Shown: piece after piece, positions 1 through 7,655 of the stretch | Numbering within the stretch: the first letter of the stretch is position 1 | Layout: each line of letters opens with the position of its first letter | DNA from: Actimicrobium sp047621345 | GTDB taxonomy: Bacteria > Pseudomonadota > Gammaproteobacteria > Burkholderiales > Burkholderiaceae_D | Direction: 5' to 3' | DNA: 31,448 nucleotides | NCBI GenBank assembly: GCA_047621345.1 | Contig: JBLHLW010000051.1 | Span: 1 to 31,448, forward strand | Program-made: the position numbers and the translations under genes | Notes under the pieces: generated by a model | The model's database searches: none | Seen by the model: the letters and a program-made list of their open reading frames with translations, nothing else | What the model was told of the DNA's origin: nothing

Positions 1-107
1 ACCATAGCGCGTCGGTACCACCCCTTCCCATCCCGAACAGGACCGTGAAACGACGTTGCGCCGATGATAGTGCGTCAACACGTGTGAAAGTAGGTCATCG
101 TCAGGCT
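1..107 (+). rRNA. rrf: 5S ribosomal RNA, 5' end cut by window
   Basis: The sequence carries the conserved 5S core (CCCATCCCGAACAGG near position 27) and the 3' stem strand ending GTCATCGTCAGGC at about 106. The matching 5' strand (about nine bases of the form TGCCTGACG) lies left of the window, so the gene is nearly complete. It is of betaproteobacterial type and presumably closes an rRNA operon, because a strong terminator follows directly. Confidence 0.95.
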
Positions 108-125
108 AAGTTACATGCAGCAAAC

Positions 126-155
126 AAAGGGGCCCTTCGAAAGAAGGGCCTTTTT
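126..155 (+). terminator. Rho-independent terminator of the rRNA operon
   Basis: A perfect 8-bp stem, GGCCCTTC (131-138) and GAAGGGCC (143-150), closes a GAAA tetraloop and is followed by TTTTT (151-155). It lies about 20 bases after the 5S rRNA. Confidence 0.93.
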
Positions 156-334
156 GCGTTTGGGCGGCACAGTTTGGTTTTACTCTCTTGGCGGGATATA
201 ATCTTGGTCGGAAACGGAATGAAAATGTTGCTAAAAATAACACAAATTTCCTGGTCCGTAATGTCCATAAATGTGTATCCAGCTGATGGTGTGAACCATA
301 GGATCTCTTTTCTTGATTTTGACTGTCTTCGCCT

Positions 335-1105
335 ATGACGCGAGTATTGCCGCGCACTAATTTTCACAGCTCCACACTTATTCGTTGTCTTGCCGATCTC
401 AGGATGGTGGATTCGGTCGAGTCGGAAAGCGCATTTGCAGAGAAGTTGGGCCTGTGGGTTCACTTTGCAGATGCCATTACCCTGTCTGCCGTTCATAACG
501 GTAGTGGAACAACATTGTCGACAATGTCGTCAGAATCGCAAGTGGCTTTGGCTGCCGTAGTTGGAAGCGATTTTGACCGGATACAAACAGAATTGGCTAA
601 GGCAATTACTGCAAGTTGTTCACCGAAGGCAGGGAAGTCTCTTATCCAGTTGCCGATCCCCGTGCTTGATTTGCCGCTAGACCTCGCCGCTTCCTACGCG
701 CCATATCGCTGGTTTTACGATGCCCACCAGCGCGACATGGAATCGCGGATTGCTCCGCTGCGACTCCATGTTCGCAATGCGCTGCAAAAAGTCTCGCCAT
801 CGCTCGAAAAGCTTGCGGACCTCGATGCTGCACTGGAAGGCATACTGCGCGAGCGCGAGAACAAACTGCTTTCCAAAATACCCGCTCTGTTAAAAAAACA
901 CTTCGAGTACCTGTTCAGAGCGCATCAACAAAACCACGTTGATACCGGACAGCCTGACAACCCAGCAACATGGGTGCAGCCGACTGGCTGGCTGGCAAAA
1001 TTTTGCAGCGACATGCAAACACTGCTGCTAGCTGAATTAGAGCTCCGCTTGCAACCGACGATGGGGCTCGTAGAAGCACTAGGCCACAACAACCACAATG
1101 AATAA
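335..1105 (+). CDS. DUF3348-family protein, first gene of the Zorya-like operon
   Basis: This 256-residue soluble protein is of unknown function. The N-terminus (RTNFHSSTLIRCLADL, then FAEKLGLWVHFADAITL) matches my memory of the DUF3348 family, which occurs in Burkholderiales next to DUF802, OmpA and DUF2894 proteins. No signal peptide or membrane segment is visible; the middle is helical with many charged residues, and a WFYDAHQRDME stretch lies near residue 130. The ATG at 335 is poorly supported by a ribosome binding site, so a slightly later start is possible. Its stop codon lies inside the start of the next gene (ATGAATAA, 1098-1105), which implies translational coupling. Its role, presumably as a cytoplasmic partner of the membrane complex encoded downstream, is inferred only from the conserved order. 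Confidence 0.85.
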   Translation: MTRVLPRTNFHSSTLIRCLADLRMVDSVESESAFAEKLGLWVHFADAITLSAVHNGSGTTLSTMSSESQVALAAVVGSDFDRIQTELAKAITASCSPKAGKSLIQLPIPVLDLPLDLAASYAPYRWFYDAHQRDMESRIAPLRLHVRNALQKVSPSLEKLADLDAALEGILRERENKLLSKIPALLKKHFEYLFRAHQQNHVDTGQPDNPATWVQPTGWLAKFCSDMQTLLLAELELRLQPTMGLVEALGHNNHNE

Positions 1106-3284
1106 ACATCTATTTACAGTCGCTTTTTTTCTGGGTGCCCTTGGCATTGCATGGATCGGTACAGGGTTTATCCATGACAATTTGCTTGCTCTGACGATGA
1201 CACTCCTCATCGGTCTTGTCTATGCGTACGGCGCGCTGGAACTACGCCAGTTTCGTCATGCAACGTCCACATTGACCAATGCGCTCACCGCGATTCCCGA
1301 CAATCTGCCAGTGCTCGGTGAGTGGCTCGCTCGTATTGATGGCGGATTGCAGAATGCGGTGCGATTGCGTATTGAAGGCGATCGTGTCGGTTTGCCCGGA
1401 CCGGCCCTGACACCCTATTTGGTTGGACTACTGGTGATGCTCGGAATGCTGGGTACCTTCATAGGCATGGTTGTAACGCTCAACGGCGCCGTGTTTGCTC
1501 TGGAAAAAACCACCGATCTGCAGGCGATGCGCTCGGCGCTTTCCATGCCGGTAAAAGGTTTGGGGCTGGCGTTCGGCACCTCGGTGGCGGGGGTCGCTGC
1601 GTCGGCAATGTTGGGATTGATGTCGGCACTTTGTCGGCGTGAACGAATGCTGGCCGCCCAGTATCTGGATGCCAGGATTGCTACAACGCTGCGCCAATTT
1701 TCACTCGCTTTTCAGCGCGAAGAGACTCTTAAAGCGGTGCAATCACACTCTCAGGTCTTGCCTGCCGTAGTTGACCAATTACAAACGATGATGGCCCGGA
1801 TGGAAGCGACGAACCAGCAACTTGGGCAGCAATTAAGTCAGCGTCTCCTTGCCAATCAGGAGGGCTTTCATGAAAATATCAAAGGTGTTTATACCGGTCT
1901 GGCGCACGCGGTGGATACGTCATTGCGCGAGAGCTTGAGTAGGAGTGCTCAGGTGGCCGGTGAGAGTCTCAAGCCGGTTGTCGAAGCAGCCATGAACGGC
2001 ATTTCGCGCGAAGCGACGGTAATGCACGAGCGTATGGCCGATACAGTGCAAGCGCAGCTTAAAGGTTTTTCTGATCAATGCGACGTTGCCGTCACCGCTG
2101 TGGCAACGACGTGGACTGCGGCACTCAAAAATCACGAACAGGTCAACGGCCGGATGGTCTCGGGTATGGACCATTCGCTGGCAGCTTTCAACACGTCATT
2201 CGAACAGCGGTCTGTTGCTCTCTTGGCCACCGTCAATGATGCCCACGCGCACTTGCAGGCTAGCCAAGCATCCAACGACGTCGAGCGGCAACAGGCGTGG
2301 GTGCAATCAATGGATGCGATGACAGCGTCGCTCACCAGTCAATTACAGCAAACAAATACACAAACACTGACGCAGCAACAGCAAATCTGCGACGTGTTGA
2401 CACGGACCACGCAGACCATCACCGATCAGGCACAGGCCAGTGCCAGCAAGTCAGTGGAAGAAGCAACTCGTCTGGTCACAAGTGCCGAGGAATTGATGCG
2501 TTCTCGTATCGTTTCTGAAGCACACTGGCTCGAGCAGCAACGTACAACGACGGATCAGCTAGCCAGTTTGCTGCGCTCCGAGCTAGGTGCACTCAGGCAA
2601 GAAGAAGCCTTGCGCGCCAGTGCCGCCGTTGAGCGCCTTGCCGAACTGCAGACTGCCTTGACGCGGCATTTGACGACGCTCGGAACGGCACTGGAAGAGC
2701 CGATCACGCGCCTAATTCAAACCGCCTCGGAAGCGCCACGGGCTGCGGCAGAGGTGATCGGTCAGTTACGCAAGGAAATCTCGAACAGCGTTGTGCGCGA
2801 TAACGCGTTACTTGAAGAGCGCAGTCGCATCATGGAAACACTGAATGCATTGCTCAATGCAATCAATCATGCATCTGTAGAGCAGCGTTCAGTCATCGAT
2901 GCATTGGTCTCTTCTTCTGCCGCAACGCTTGACGTGGCTGGTAGCGCATTTTCAGACAATGTGGCTGCCGAAACAGCCAAGCTCGCCGACATCGCTGCGC
3001 AGGTAATCAGCAGCGCTGTTGATGTATCGAGTTTGAGTGAGGCATTCGGTTTGGCGGTGCATTCATTTAATGAAGGCAACGAAAAGCTGATCGTTAATCT
3101 TCAGCGCATCGAAGGTGCAATGGATAAATCGATGTTGAGAAGCGACGAACAGCTGGCCTACTACGTCGCCCAGGCGCGTGACATCATTGATCTGAGCCTG
3201 ACATCGCAAAAAGAAATATTTGATGCATTGCGTCTGCTGCCTGAGCGGCAAGCCATGCTGGCAGAGGGAGCCGGCAATGGATGA
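1098..3284 (+). CDS. DUF802-type membrane protein with TolQ/MotA-like channel motif and long helical tail (ZorA-like)
   Basis: The protein has 728 residues. Hydrophobic segments lie near residues 5-27, 30-47, 105-130 and 150-180. The third contains LGMLGTFIGMVV (from residue 115), the glycine-rich pattern of TolQ/ExbB/MotA/ZorA proton-channel subunits. From about residue 190 to the end it is almost entirely predicted helix rich in Gln, Ala, Ser, Leu and Glu, without further membrane segments, like a long cytoplasmic coiled-coil tail. DUF802 is my family assignment from memory. The next gene encodes a MotB/OmpA-type partner, so together they would form an ion-driven inner-membrane motor with a periplasmic peptidoglycan anchor. 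Translation overlaps by 8 nt at both ends. Known ZorA proteins share this head-plus-tail architecture; whether the two are homologous beyond the channel needs a profile search. Confidence 0.85.
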   Translation: MNKHLFTVAFFLGALGIAWIGTGFIHDNLLALTMTLLIGLVYAYGALELRQFRHATSTLTNALTAIPDNLPVLGEWLARIDGGLQNAVRLRIEGDRVGLPGPALTPYLVGLLVMLGMLGTFIGMVVTLNGAVFALEKTTDLQAMRSALSMPVKGLGLAFGTSVAGVAASAMLGLMSALCRRERMLAAQYLDARIATTLRQFSLAFQREETLKAVQSHSQVLPAVVDQLQTMMARMEATNQQLGQQLSQRLLANQEGFHENIKGVYTGLAHAVDTSLRESLSRSAQVAGESLKPVVEAAMNGISREATVMHERMADTVQAQLKGFSDQCDVAVTAVATTWTAALKNHEQVNGRMVSGMDHSLAAFNTSFEQRSVALLATVNDAHAHLQASQASNDVERQQAWVQSMDAMTASLTSQLQQTNTQTLTQQQQICDVLTRTTQTITDQAQASASKSVEEATRLVTSAEELMRSRIVSEAHWLEQQRTTTDQLASLLRSELGALRQEEALRASAAVERLAELQTALTRHLTTLGTALEEPITRLIQTASEAPRAAAEVIGQLRKEISNSVVRDNALLEERSRIMETLNALLNAINHASVEQRSVIDALVSSSAATLDVAGSAFSDNVAAETAKLADIAAQVISSAVDVSSLSEAFGLAVHSFNEGNEKLIVNLQRIEGAMDKSMLRSDEQLAYYVAQARDIIDLSLTSQKEIFDALRLLPERQAMLAEGAGNG

Positions 3285-3915
3285 CAGCGATGGCAGCGTA
3301 GAACACACTGCGCCGGTCTGGGCTGTCTTTGGGGATCTGATGTCGGGCTTGCTGGGCGCGTTTGTCTTGATACTGGTCGGCGTGATGGGCGTTCAAATGG
3401 AATTGACCTCCCATCTGCAAGAAGAGATAAGCAAGCGCCAGGTTGAAGAACAGCGTCGCATGACATTGGAAAAAGCGCTGGCGGTTCCGCTCGCCAGTGG
3501 ACGTATTACCTTGAATAATGGTCGAATCGGCATTAGCGGTCAGGTCTTGTTCGGACTGAATTCGGATCAGTTACAGCCCGAAGGTCGCCAAGTCTTGATC
3601 AGCCTAGTCAAACCCCTAGAGGCTTATCTGACAACGCGCGATGAACTGCTGATGGTGAGCGGATTCACCGATGACATCTCGATACGGGGCGGTCGTTTTG
3701 CGGATAATTGGGAGTTGTCGGCGCAGCGCGCCTTGACGGTTACCCGCGCTCTGATCGATGAAGGAATGCCCTCGTCGATGGTCTTTGCGGCCGCATTTGG
3801 TGCCGAACAGCCGGTCAGTCCGAATACTGACGATGAGGCCCGAGCGCAAAATCGACGGGTAGAAATGGCGCCCGTACCTAGGGCGCCCAACGCCAGAAAA
3901 CGATCTGATGGATGA
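3277..3915 (+). CDS. MotB/OmpA-family protein (ZorB-like)
   Basis: The protein has 212 residues. A single membrane segment at about 17-37 (FGDLMSGLLGAFVLILVG) has an aspartate, D20, at its cytoplasmic edge; this is where MotB and ZorB carry the proton-binding Asp. A short helical linker follows, then an OmpA-like peptidoglycan-binding domain from about residue 85 (FGLNSDQLQPEG, LLMVSGFTDD, NRRVEMAP near the end). The start at 3277 is chosen because GGGAG lies about seven bases upstream and the ATGGATGA overlap with the previous stop repeats the pattern of the other junctions. It would pair with the preceding channel protein as the stator and wall anchor. No signal peptide is present beyond the membrane segment. 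Confidence 0.88.
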   Translation: MDDSDGSVEHTAPVWAVFGDLMSGLLGAFVLILVGVMGVQMELTSHLQEEISKRQVEEQRRMTLEKALAVPLASGRITLNNGRIGISGQVLFGLNSDQLQPEGRQVLISLVKPLEAYLTTRDELLMVSGFTDDISIRGGRFADNWELSAQRALTVTRALIDEGMPSSMVFAAAFGAEQPVSPNTDDEARAQNRRVEMAPVPRAPNARKRSDG

Positions 3916-4630
3916 GCTAGTTCATGATGCCGTTGCCGGTGTCGACAGGCGTATCGCTGCATTGCGTGCGGCTGGTGCGAACCGATTTGACCCTGTCGGG
4001 CAGCACTATCTGGAAGCATTGGCGCACCGTACAGCAACCCATCAAGGTCGTGTCAGGTGCCTGCTCGATGAGAAGTTGGCGCACTCTCTGGCGGCGTTCA
4101 CCGCGCGATTTGAACTTGCACAATCCGAAGCCAGAGAGACCATTAAAGAAGCAGTAGCGGCCCATCCCCACGTCGCCGACGAGTTGAAGCATTTTTTTTT
4201 CGCAAGTGATTTCAATGGCTTGAAGCGGTGCATTCAGGATCTGAGGACGGACAGGCAGCCCAATCTTCTGGGGGAGTTGGTGCGCTATGTCGAGCAGCAC
4301 GTTCAAGAGACGGTCGTAGTCCATTCGGGAGCGCCCGCCGGATTGCGTACTGAATTGAAAACCGTACGCAATGCCAGAAACGTCTGGTCCAAGTTGAGTG
4401 CCAGCAGGCAAGTCACAGGTGCACTTGAACAAGCACCGAAAAATGCCGGCCCGATCAATTCGCACATGCTGGTGTTGCGCTCGTTAGCGCTGATGCGCGA
4501 TGTCTCGCCGGATTATCTCAACCGCTTCATGTCGTACGCGGACACCTTGTTGTCTCTGGATCAAGGCGAAAAAGAAAAACAGGCCAATCCGAAAAAAATG
4601 TCATCGATCAAGGCGGCGAAGAATAGATAG
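3908..4630 (+). CDS. DUF2894-family protein, last gene of the Zorya-like operon
   Basis: This 240-residue soluble protein is of unknown function. The C-terminal signature NSHMLVLRSLALMRDVSPDY LNRF (residues about 183-207) is the part I recognise as DUF2894. The N-terminal half is helical and rich in Ala, Arg, His and Glu; the tail ends in a lysine-rich stretch (KKMSSIKAAKNR). It starts in an 8-nt overlap (ATGGATGA) with the OmpA-like gene, so it is the last cistron of the operon; the next gene remnant is convergent. Its position corresponds to the accessory ZorC/D/E genes of Zorya, but it resembles none of them that I can recognise (no helicase or nuclease motif seen). Confidence 0.83.
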   Translation: MDELVHDAVAGVDRRIAALRAAGANRFDPVGQHYLEALAHRTATHQGRVRCLLDEKLAHSLAAFTARFELAQSEARETIKEAVAAHPHVADELKHFFFASDFNGLKRCIQDLRTDRQPNLLGELVRYVEQHVQETVVVHSGAPAGLRTELKTVRNARNVWSKLSASRQVTGALEQAPKNAGPINSHMLVLRSLALMRDVSPDYLNRFMSYADTLLSLDQGEKEKQANPKKMSSIKAAKNR

Positions 4631-4636
4631 CAACGC

Positions 4637-5100
4637 CTATTCCTGCCAGGTCTTGACCACGGGAACCTTGCCGTCCTTGAGCGCGGCCATCGATCCCCCC
4701 TTGAAAGCGGCATGGACCTGCGGCGAGAACGTCACCAGCGCCGAGGAGATGCCGGTAGAGGATTGTTTGATATTGTCGAGGGCGGCAATCCGCTGTACCA
4801 GTACGGGTATTTTCATGCCGTACTGGTAGGCGTGGTGCATGAGGATAGCGACTTCAATCAGGAACATCATCAGTACGATGATCTGCGGATAGGCAGTACC
4901 TATGGCGTGGCATAGGCGGATCTGCGTTCCATCGTGAGGATCACAAGGTGAGAGATGTCCCACTTATCGGAATGGCTGACGAGAGCGACCTTCGTGGTGT
5001 CGAGCTTCGACATCGCGAAGCTGATCACGGTACGATCAATTTTGTCGGTGGTTGCCACCGGCTGAAACATACTGGAAAAATCTGCTGTTGGTCAGGAGTC
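4637..5100 (-). pseudogene. Remnant of a branched-chain amino acid type ABC substrate-binding protein
   Basis: Reading right to left, one frame gives a binding-protein middle (FQPVATTDKIDRTVISFAM, KVALVSHSDKWD). After a frame change, the pattern LMMFLIEVAILMHHAYQYGM followed by IPVLVQRIAALDNIK appears, and then the family's usual C-terminus (AALKDGKVPVVKTWQE) ends at 4637. These blocks belong to the LivK/periplasmic binding protein type I family but lie in different frames, and roughly 150 residues that should separate the last two are missing. The N-terminal half is absent. The gene is therefore a deleted and frameshifted relic, convergent with the DUF2894 gene, with no transporter partners nearby. 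Confidence 0.6.
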
Positions 5101-5195
5101 GTCCTCCGACCCAAGCAGATGCTGCGGCCGGGTTGCTAGAATGGAGCAACGCAAACACTACGACGACTTGCGCCCGTCTACATTTGAAGGTACCC

Positions 5196-5750
5196 ATGAA
5201 AAATTCTATGAATGACATTCCGTTTCAGTTGATCGATGGCCAACCAGCTTGCCTGGCAGACTATGCCGGCAGTGTCGTGTTGCTAGTCAATGTCGCGTCC
5301 AAGTGCGGGCTGACGCCGCAATACAAAGCGCTTGAAGCACTGTATCTTGAGAAAAAAAACGAGGGACTGGTCATCCTTGGTTTTCCTGCCAACGACTTCG
5401 GCGCCCAAGAACCAGGTACACATCAGGAAATCGCGGATTTTTGCGAAAAGAATTTTGGTGTGACCTTTCCATTGGCCGAGAAAATCAGTGTGACAGGACC
5501 ACTGCAACATCCGCTGTACGTGGCGTTGACAGCCGCACAGCCGACTGCGACAGAAATCGAGCCGGGAGCATTTCGTTCCAAGTTGGCACGTTACGGTCAC
5601 CATACTGTCAATGCGGCGGACATCCTTTGGAATTTTGAAAAATTCGTTATCAGTCGCAGCGGGGAAGTGGTTGGTCGCTTTGCTCCTGATGTCGCACCGG
5701 AAAGCCCGGTAGTGCGCGATCTGCTTGCGGCGCAGTTAAAGGTGCAATAA
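5196..5750 (+). CDS. Glutathione peroxidase family protein (thiol peroxidase)
   Basis: The protein has 184 residues, the usual length for bacterial GPx. It reduces hydrogen peroxide or organic hydroperoxides, in bacteria usually with thioredoxin. The catalytic tetrad is visible: Cys37 in NVASKCGLTPQY, Gln71 in FGAQEPG, and Trp145-Asn146 in ILWNFEKF. A further Cys83 (IADFCEKNFGVTFP) sits where thioredoxin-dependent family members have the resolving cysteine. The usual FPCNQF motif reads FPANDF, a variant that I recall from other proteobacteria. The start at 5196 is preceded by GAAGG at a good distance; ATG 5208 is an alternative. It is cytoplasmic, and its neighbours are other redox genes. Confidence 0.93.
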   Translation: MKNSMNDIPFQLIDGQPACLADYAGSVVLLVNVASKCGLTPQYKALEALYLEKKNEGLVILGFPANDFGAQEPGTHQEIADFCEKNFGVTFPLAEKISVTGPLQHPLYVALTAAQPTATEIEPGAFRSKLARYGHHTVNAADILWNFEKFVISRSGEVVGRFAPDVAPESPVVRDLLAAQLKVQ

Positions 5751-5794
5751 CGGCGATACGCGGGCTTTACAACTCAAAAAGACATCAACGTCAT

Positions 5795-6097
5795 TCAGGC
5801 ATCCTGCTTCAGGATTGCTGCCAGCAAGCCGGGAAACCGGCTTTCGATATCGATGCGGCGCAACCGGTTCATATGGTTGGTGCCATTGTTTTCGGTCATC
5901 ACTAATCCGGCTTCCCGCAAGACCTTGAAATGATGTGAGACGGTTGATTTCGGTCGTCCGCCATCCAGTTCGCCGCAGGTGGCAACTTCTACCCGGGCCA
6001 GATGCCGGACGATGTCCAGACGGATCGAGTCACTTAATGCATAGAGAACCCGTTCGAGGGCAAGGTCGTTGGCGGAGGGGTGTTTAAGAGGTCGCAT
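5795..6097 (-). CDS. ArsR-family winged-helix transcriptional regulator
   Basis: The protein has 100 residues. The ArsR fold is recognisable: an N-terminal helix (LYALSDSIRLDIVRHLA), a recognition helix region (KSTVSHHFKVLREAGLV), then a wing (TENNGTNHMNRLRR). The metal-binding CxC motif of ArsR/SmtB metal sensors is absent; Cys near residue 41 is alone, so it may sense an organic or redox signal. It is divergent from the xenA-type gene with a 94-bp gap that holds GTTCG/CGAAC repeats, so it most likely represses that gene and itself. ATG 6097 is preferred over the TTG two codons upstream; neither has a strong ribosome binding site. Confidence 0.88.
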   Translation of the reverse strand: MRPLKHPSANDLALERVLYALSDSIRLDIVRHLARVEVATCGELDGGRPKSTVSHHFKVLREAGLVMTENNGTNHMNRLRRIDIESRFPGLLAAILKQDA

Positions 6098-6135
6098 GGG
6101 CAAGAGGATACACCGTGCTGTAGACTAGCCCCATT

Positions 6136-6161
6136 GTTCGACAATTTACGAACTACCGAAC
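6136..6161. promoter_or_regulatory. Candidate operator of the ArsR-type regulator
   Basis: GTTCG (6136-6140) and CGAAC (6149-6153) form an inverted repeat with an 8-bp spacer, and a second CGAAC follows at 6157-6161. The site lies in the divergent gap between the regulator and the flavin reductase gene. Its assignment as binding site is an inference from position and symmetry. Confidence 0.5.
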
Positions 6162-6191
6162 AGCTACTTGTCCATTTAACTAAAGGAACTC

Positions 6192-7280
6192 ATGTCCGCC
6201 TTATTCCAACCGTTCACTCTTAAAAATGCCGCATTGCGCAATCGTATCGCGGTGCCGCCAATGTGCCAGTACATGGCTGTTGATGGTCTTGTCAATGATT
6301 GGCATCTGGCGCATTACACCAGCATGGCGCGTGGCGGTGCCGCTCTGGTCATCGTCGAGGCCACCGGTGTCGCTCCCGAAGGACGGATTACGCCCGGCTG
6401 TACCGGCATCTGGAACGATGAACTGGCACAAGCGTTCGTACCAATCGTGCAGGCAATCAAGTCGGCCGGCGCAGTGCCTGGTATCCAGATCGGTCATGCA
6501 GGTCGCAAGGCCAGTTCGAACCGTCCGTGGGAAGGCGACGATCATATTGCCGAGGACGATGCACGTGCTTGGCAACCCATTGCACCATCAGCGATTGCCT
6601 TCGGTGCGAATCTGCCGCGGCAACCCCGTGCGATGACGCTAGGCGACATTGCACGCGTCCGTCAGGATTTTGTTGATGCTGCCGTGCGTGCACGCGAGGT
6701 TGGTTTCGAATGGCTGGAGCTGCATTTTGCACACGGCTATCTGGCGCAAAGCTTCTTCTCTGCGCATTCGAACCAGCGCGATGATATTTATGGTGGCAGC
6801 GTTGAGAACCGCAGCCGTTTCCTTCTCGAGACCCTGAAGGCCGTGCGTGAGGTATGGCCGGAAAACTTGCCGCTGACGGTACGTTTCGGTGTGATTGAGT
6901 ACGACGGTCGCGACGAGCAAACGCTGCTGGAGTCGATCGGTCTGGTCAAGCAGTTCAAGGCGTCGGGCATGGACATGATCAGCGTCAGTATCGGCTTCTC
7001 GACACCTGATGCCTCGATTCCGTGGGGGCCGGCTTTCATGGGTCCTGTCAGTGAGCGGGTGCGTCGGGAAGCGGGCGTGCCGGTATCGTCAGCCTGGGGT
7101 TTTGGTGTCCCCGTTCTTGCCGAGCAAGCCGTTAAAGCCGAACAACTTGATCTGGTCATGGTCGGCAAGGCGCATCTGGCCAATCCGCACTGGGCGTATT
7201 ACGCCGCCAAGGAATTGGGCGTTGAGCGGGCATCGTGGACCTTGCCGGCGCCTTACGCGCACTGGCTCGAGCGGTACTAA
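6192..7280 (+). CDS. xenA: XenA-type NADH:flavin oxidoreductase (old yellow enzyme family)
   Basis: The 362-residue TIM-barrel flavoenzyme reduces activated C=C bonds of enones, quinones and some nitro compounds with NAD(P)H and FMN. The sequence closely matches Pseudomonas putida XenA as I remember it, including Cys25 near the flavin (PPMCQYM), His178 and His181 (LHFAHGYL), and Trp358 four residues before the C-terminus (AHWLERY). AAAGGA precedes the ATG at 6192. It is divergent from an ArsR-type regulator and probably controlled by it. It belongs to the thermophilic-like (YqjM/XenA) OYE class rather than the classical class. Physiological substrate is not deducible. Confidence 0.93.
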   Translation: MSALFQPFTLKNAALRNRIAVPPMCQYMAVDGLVNDWHLAHYTSMARGGAALVIVEATGVAPEGRITPGCTGIWNDELAQAFVPIVQAIKSAGAVPGIQIGHAGRKASSNRPWEGDDHIAEDDARAWQPIAPSAIAFGANLPRQPRAMTLGDIARVRQDFVDAAVRAREVGFEWLELHFAHGYLAQSFFSAHSNQRDDIYGGSVENRSRFLLETLKAVREVWPENLPLTVRFGVIEYDGRDEQTLLESIGLVKQFKASGMDMISVSIGFSTPDASIPWGPAFMGPVSERVRREAGVPVSSAWGFGVPVLAEQAVKAEQLDLVMVGKAHLANPHWAYYAAKELGVERASWTLPAPYAHWLERY

Positions 7281-7290
7281 TTCTTCGGTC

Positions 7291-7624
7291 GGGTGGGCAC
7301 GGGGTTATCGTGCCCACGCGAATGGTCCGCTGTAGGGCTGGAATTGGCCGGCGTATTTCGTTGCGCCCGCGTGGGCACAACAGGCCGTGCCCACCCTACG
7401 AGACTGATTTAATCACCGCAACATCGGCGCTGGCTGTAGGGTGGGCACGGGGTTATCGTGCCCACGCGAATGGTCCTCTGTAGGGCTGGAGTTGGCCGGG
7501 GTATTTCGTTGCGCCCGCGTGGGCACAAAGGGCCGTGCCCACCCTACGAGACTGATTTAATCACCGCAACATCGGCGCTGGCTGTAGGGTGGGCACGGGG
7601 TTATCGTGCCCACGCGAATGGTCC
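7291..7624 (+). repeat. 148-bp tandem repeat, about 2.3 copies, hairpin-rich
   Basis: Copies begin with GGGTGGGCACGGGGTTATCG at 7291, 7439 and 7587, an exact 148-bp period; the third copy is cut after about 38 bases. The two full copies differ at only a few positions. Each contains two inverted repeats: GTGGGCACG with CGTGCCCAC, and GTGGGCAC with GTGCCCAC. The array fills the 375-bp gap between the xenA-type and MDR genes, so it may end or modulate the upstream transcript. It resembles dispersed intergenic REP/BIME-like elements rather than coding sequence. Confidence 0.9.
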
Positions 7625-7655
7625 GCCCAACATCACATTAGGAAGGAATTCAATC

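Noticed and set aside
3220..3276. Earlier start for the OmpA-like protein
   Set aside because: It would overlap the previous gene by 65 bp without a ribosome binding site and add a cysteine-rich stretch foreign to the family.
5036..5218. Minus-strand 60-codon frame over the glutathione peroxidase start
   Set aside because: It overlaps the peroxidase promoter and start; only a few residues match the ABC binding-protein relic, already listed.
7291..7624. CRISPR array reading of the tandem repeats
   Set aside because: The period is 148 bp with near-identical whole units; there are no short repeats separated by unique spacers and no cas genes.
7458..7655. N-terminal extension of the MDR enzyme into the repeat array
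   Set aside because: The extension translates the hairpin repeat itself, and a good ribosome binding site precedes ATG 7656, where family similarity begins.
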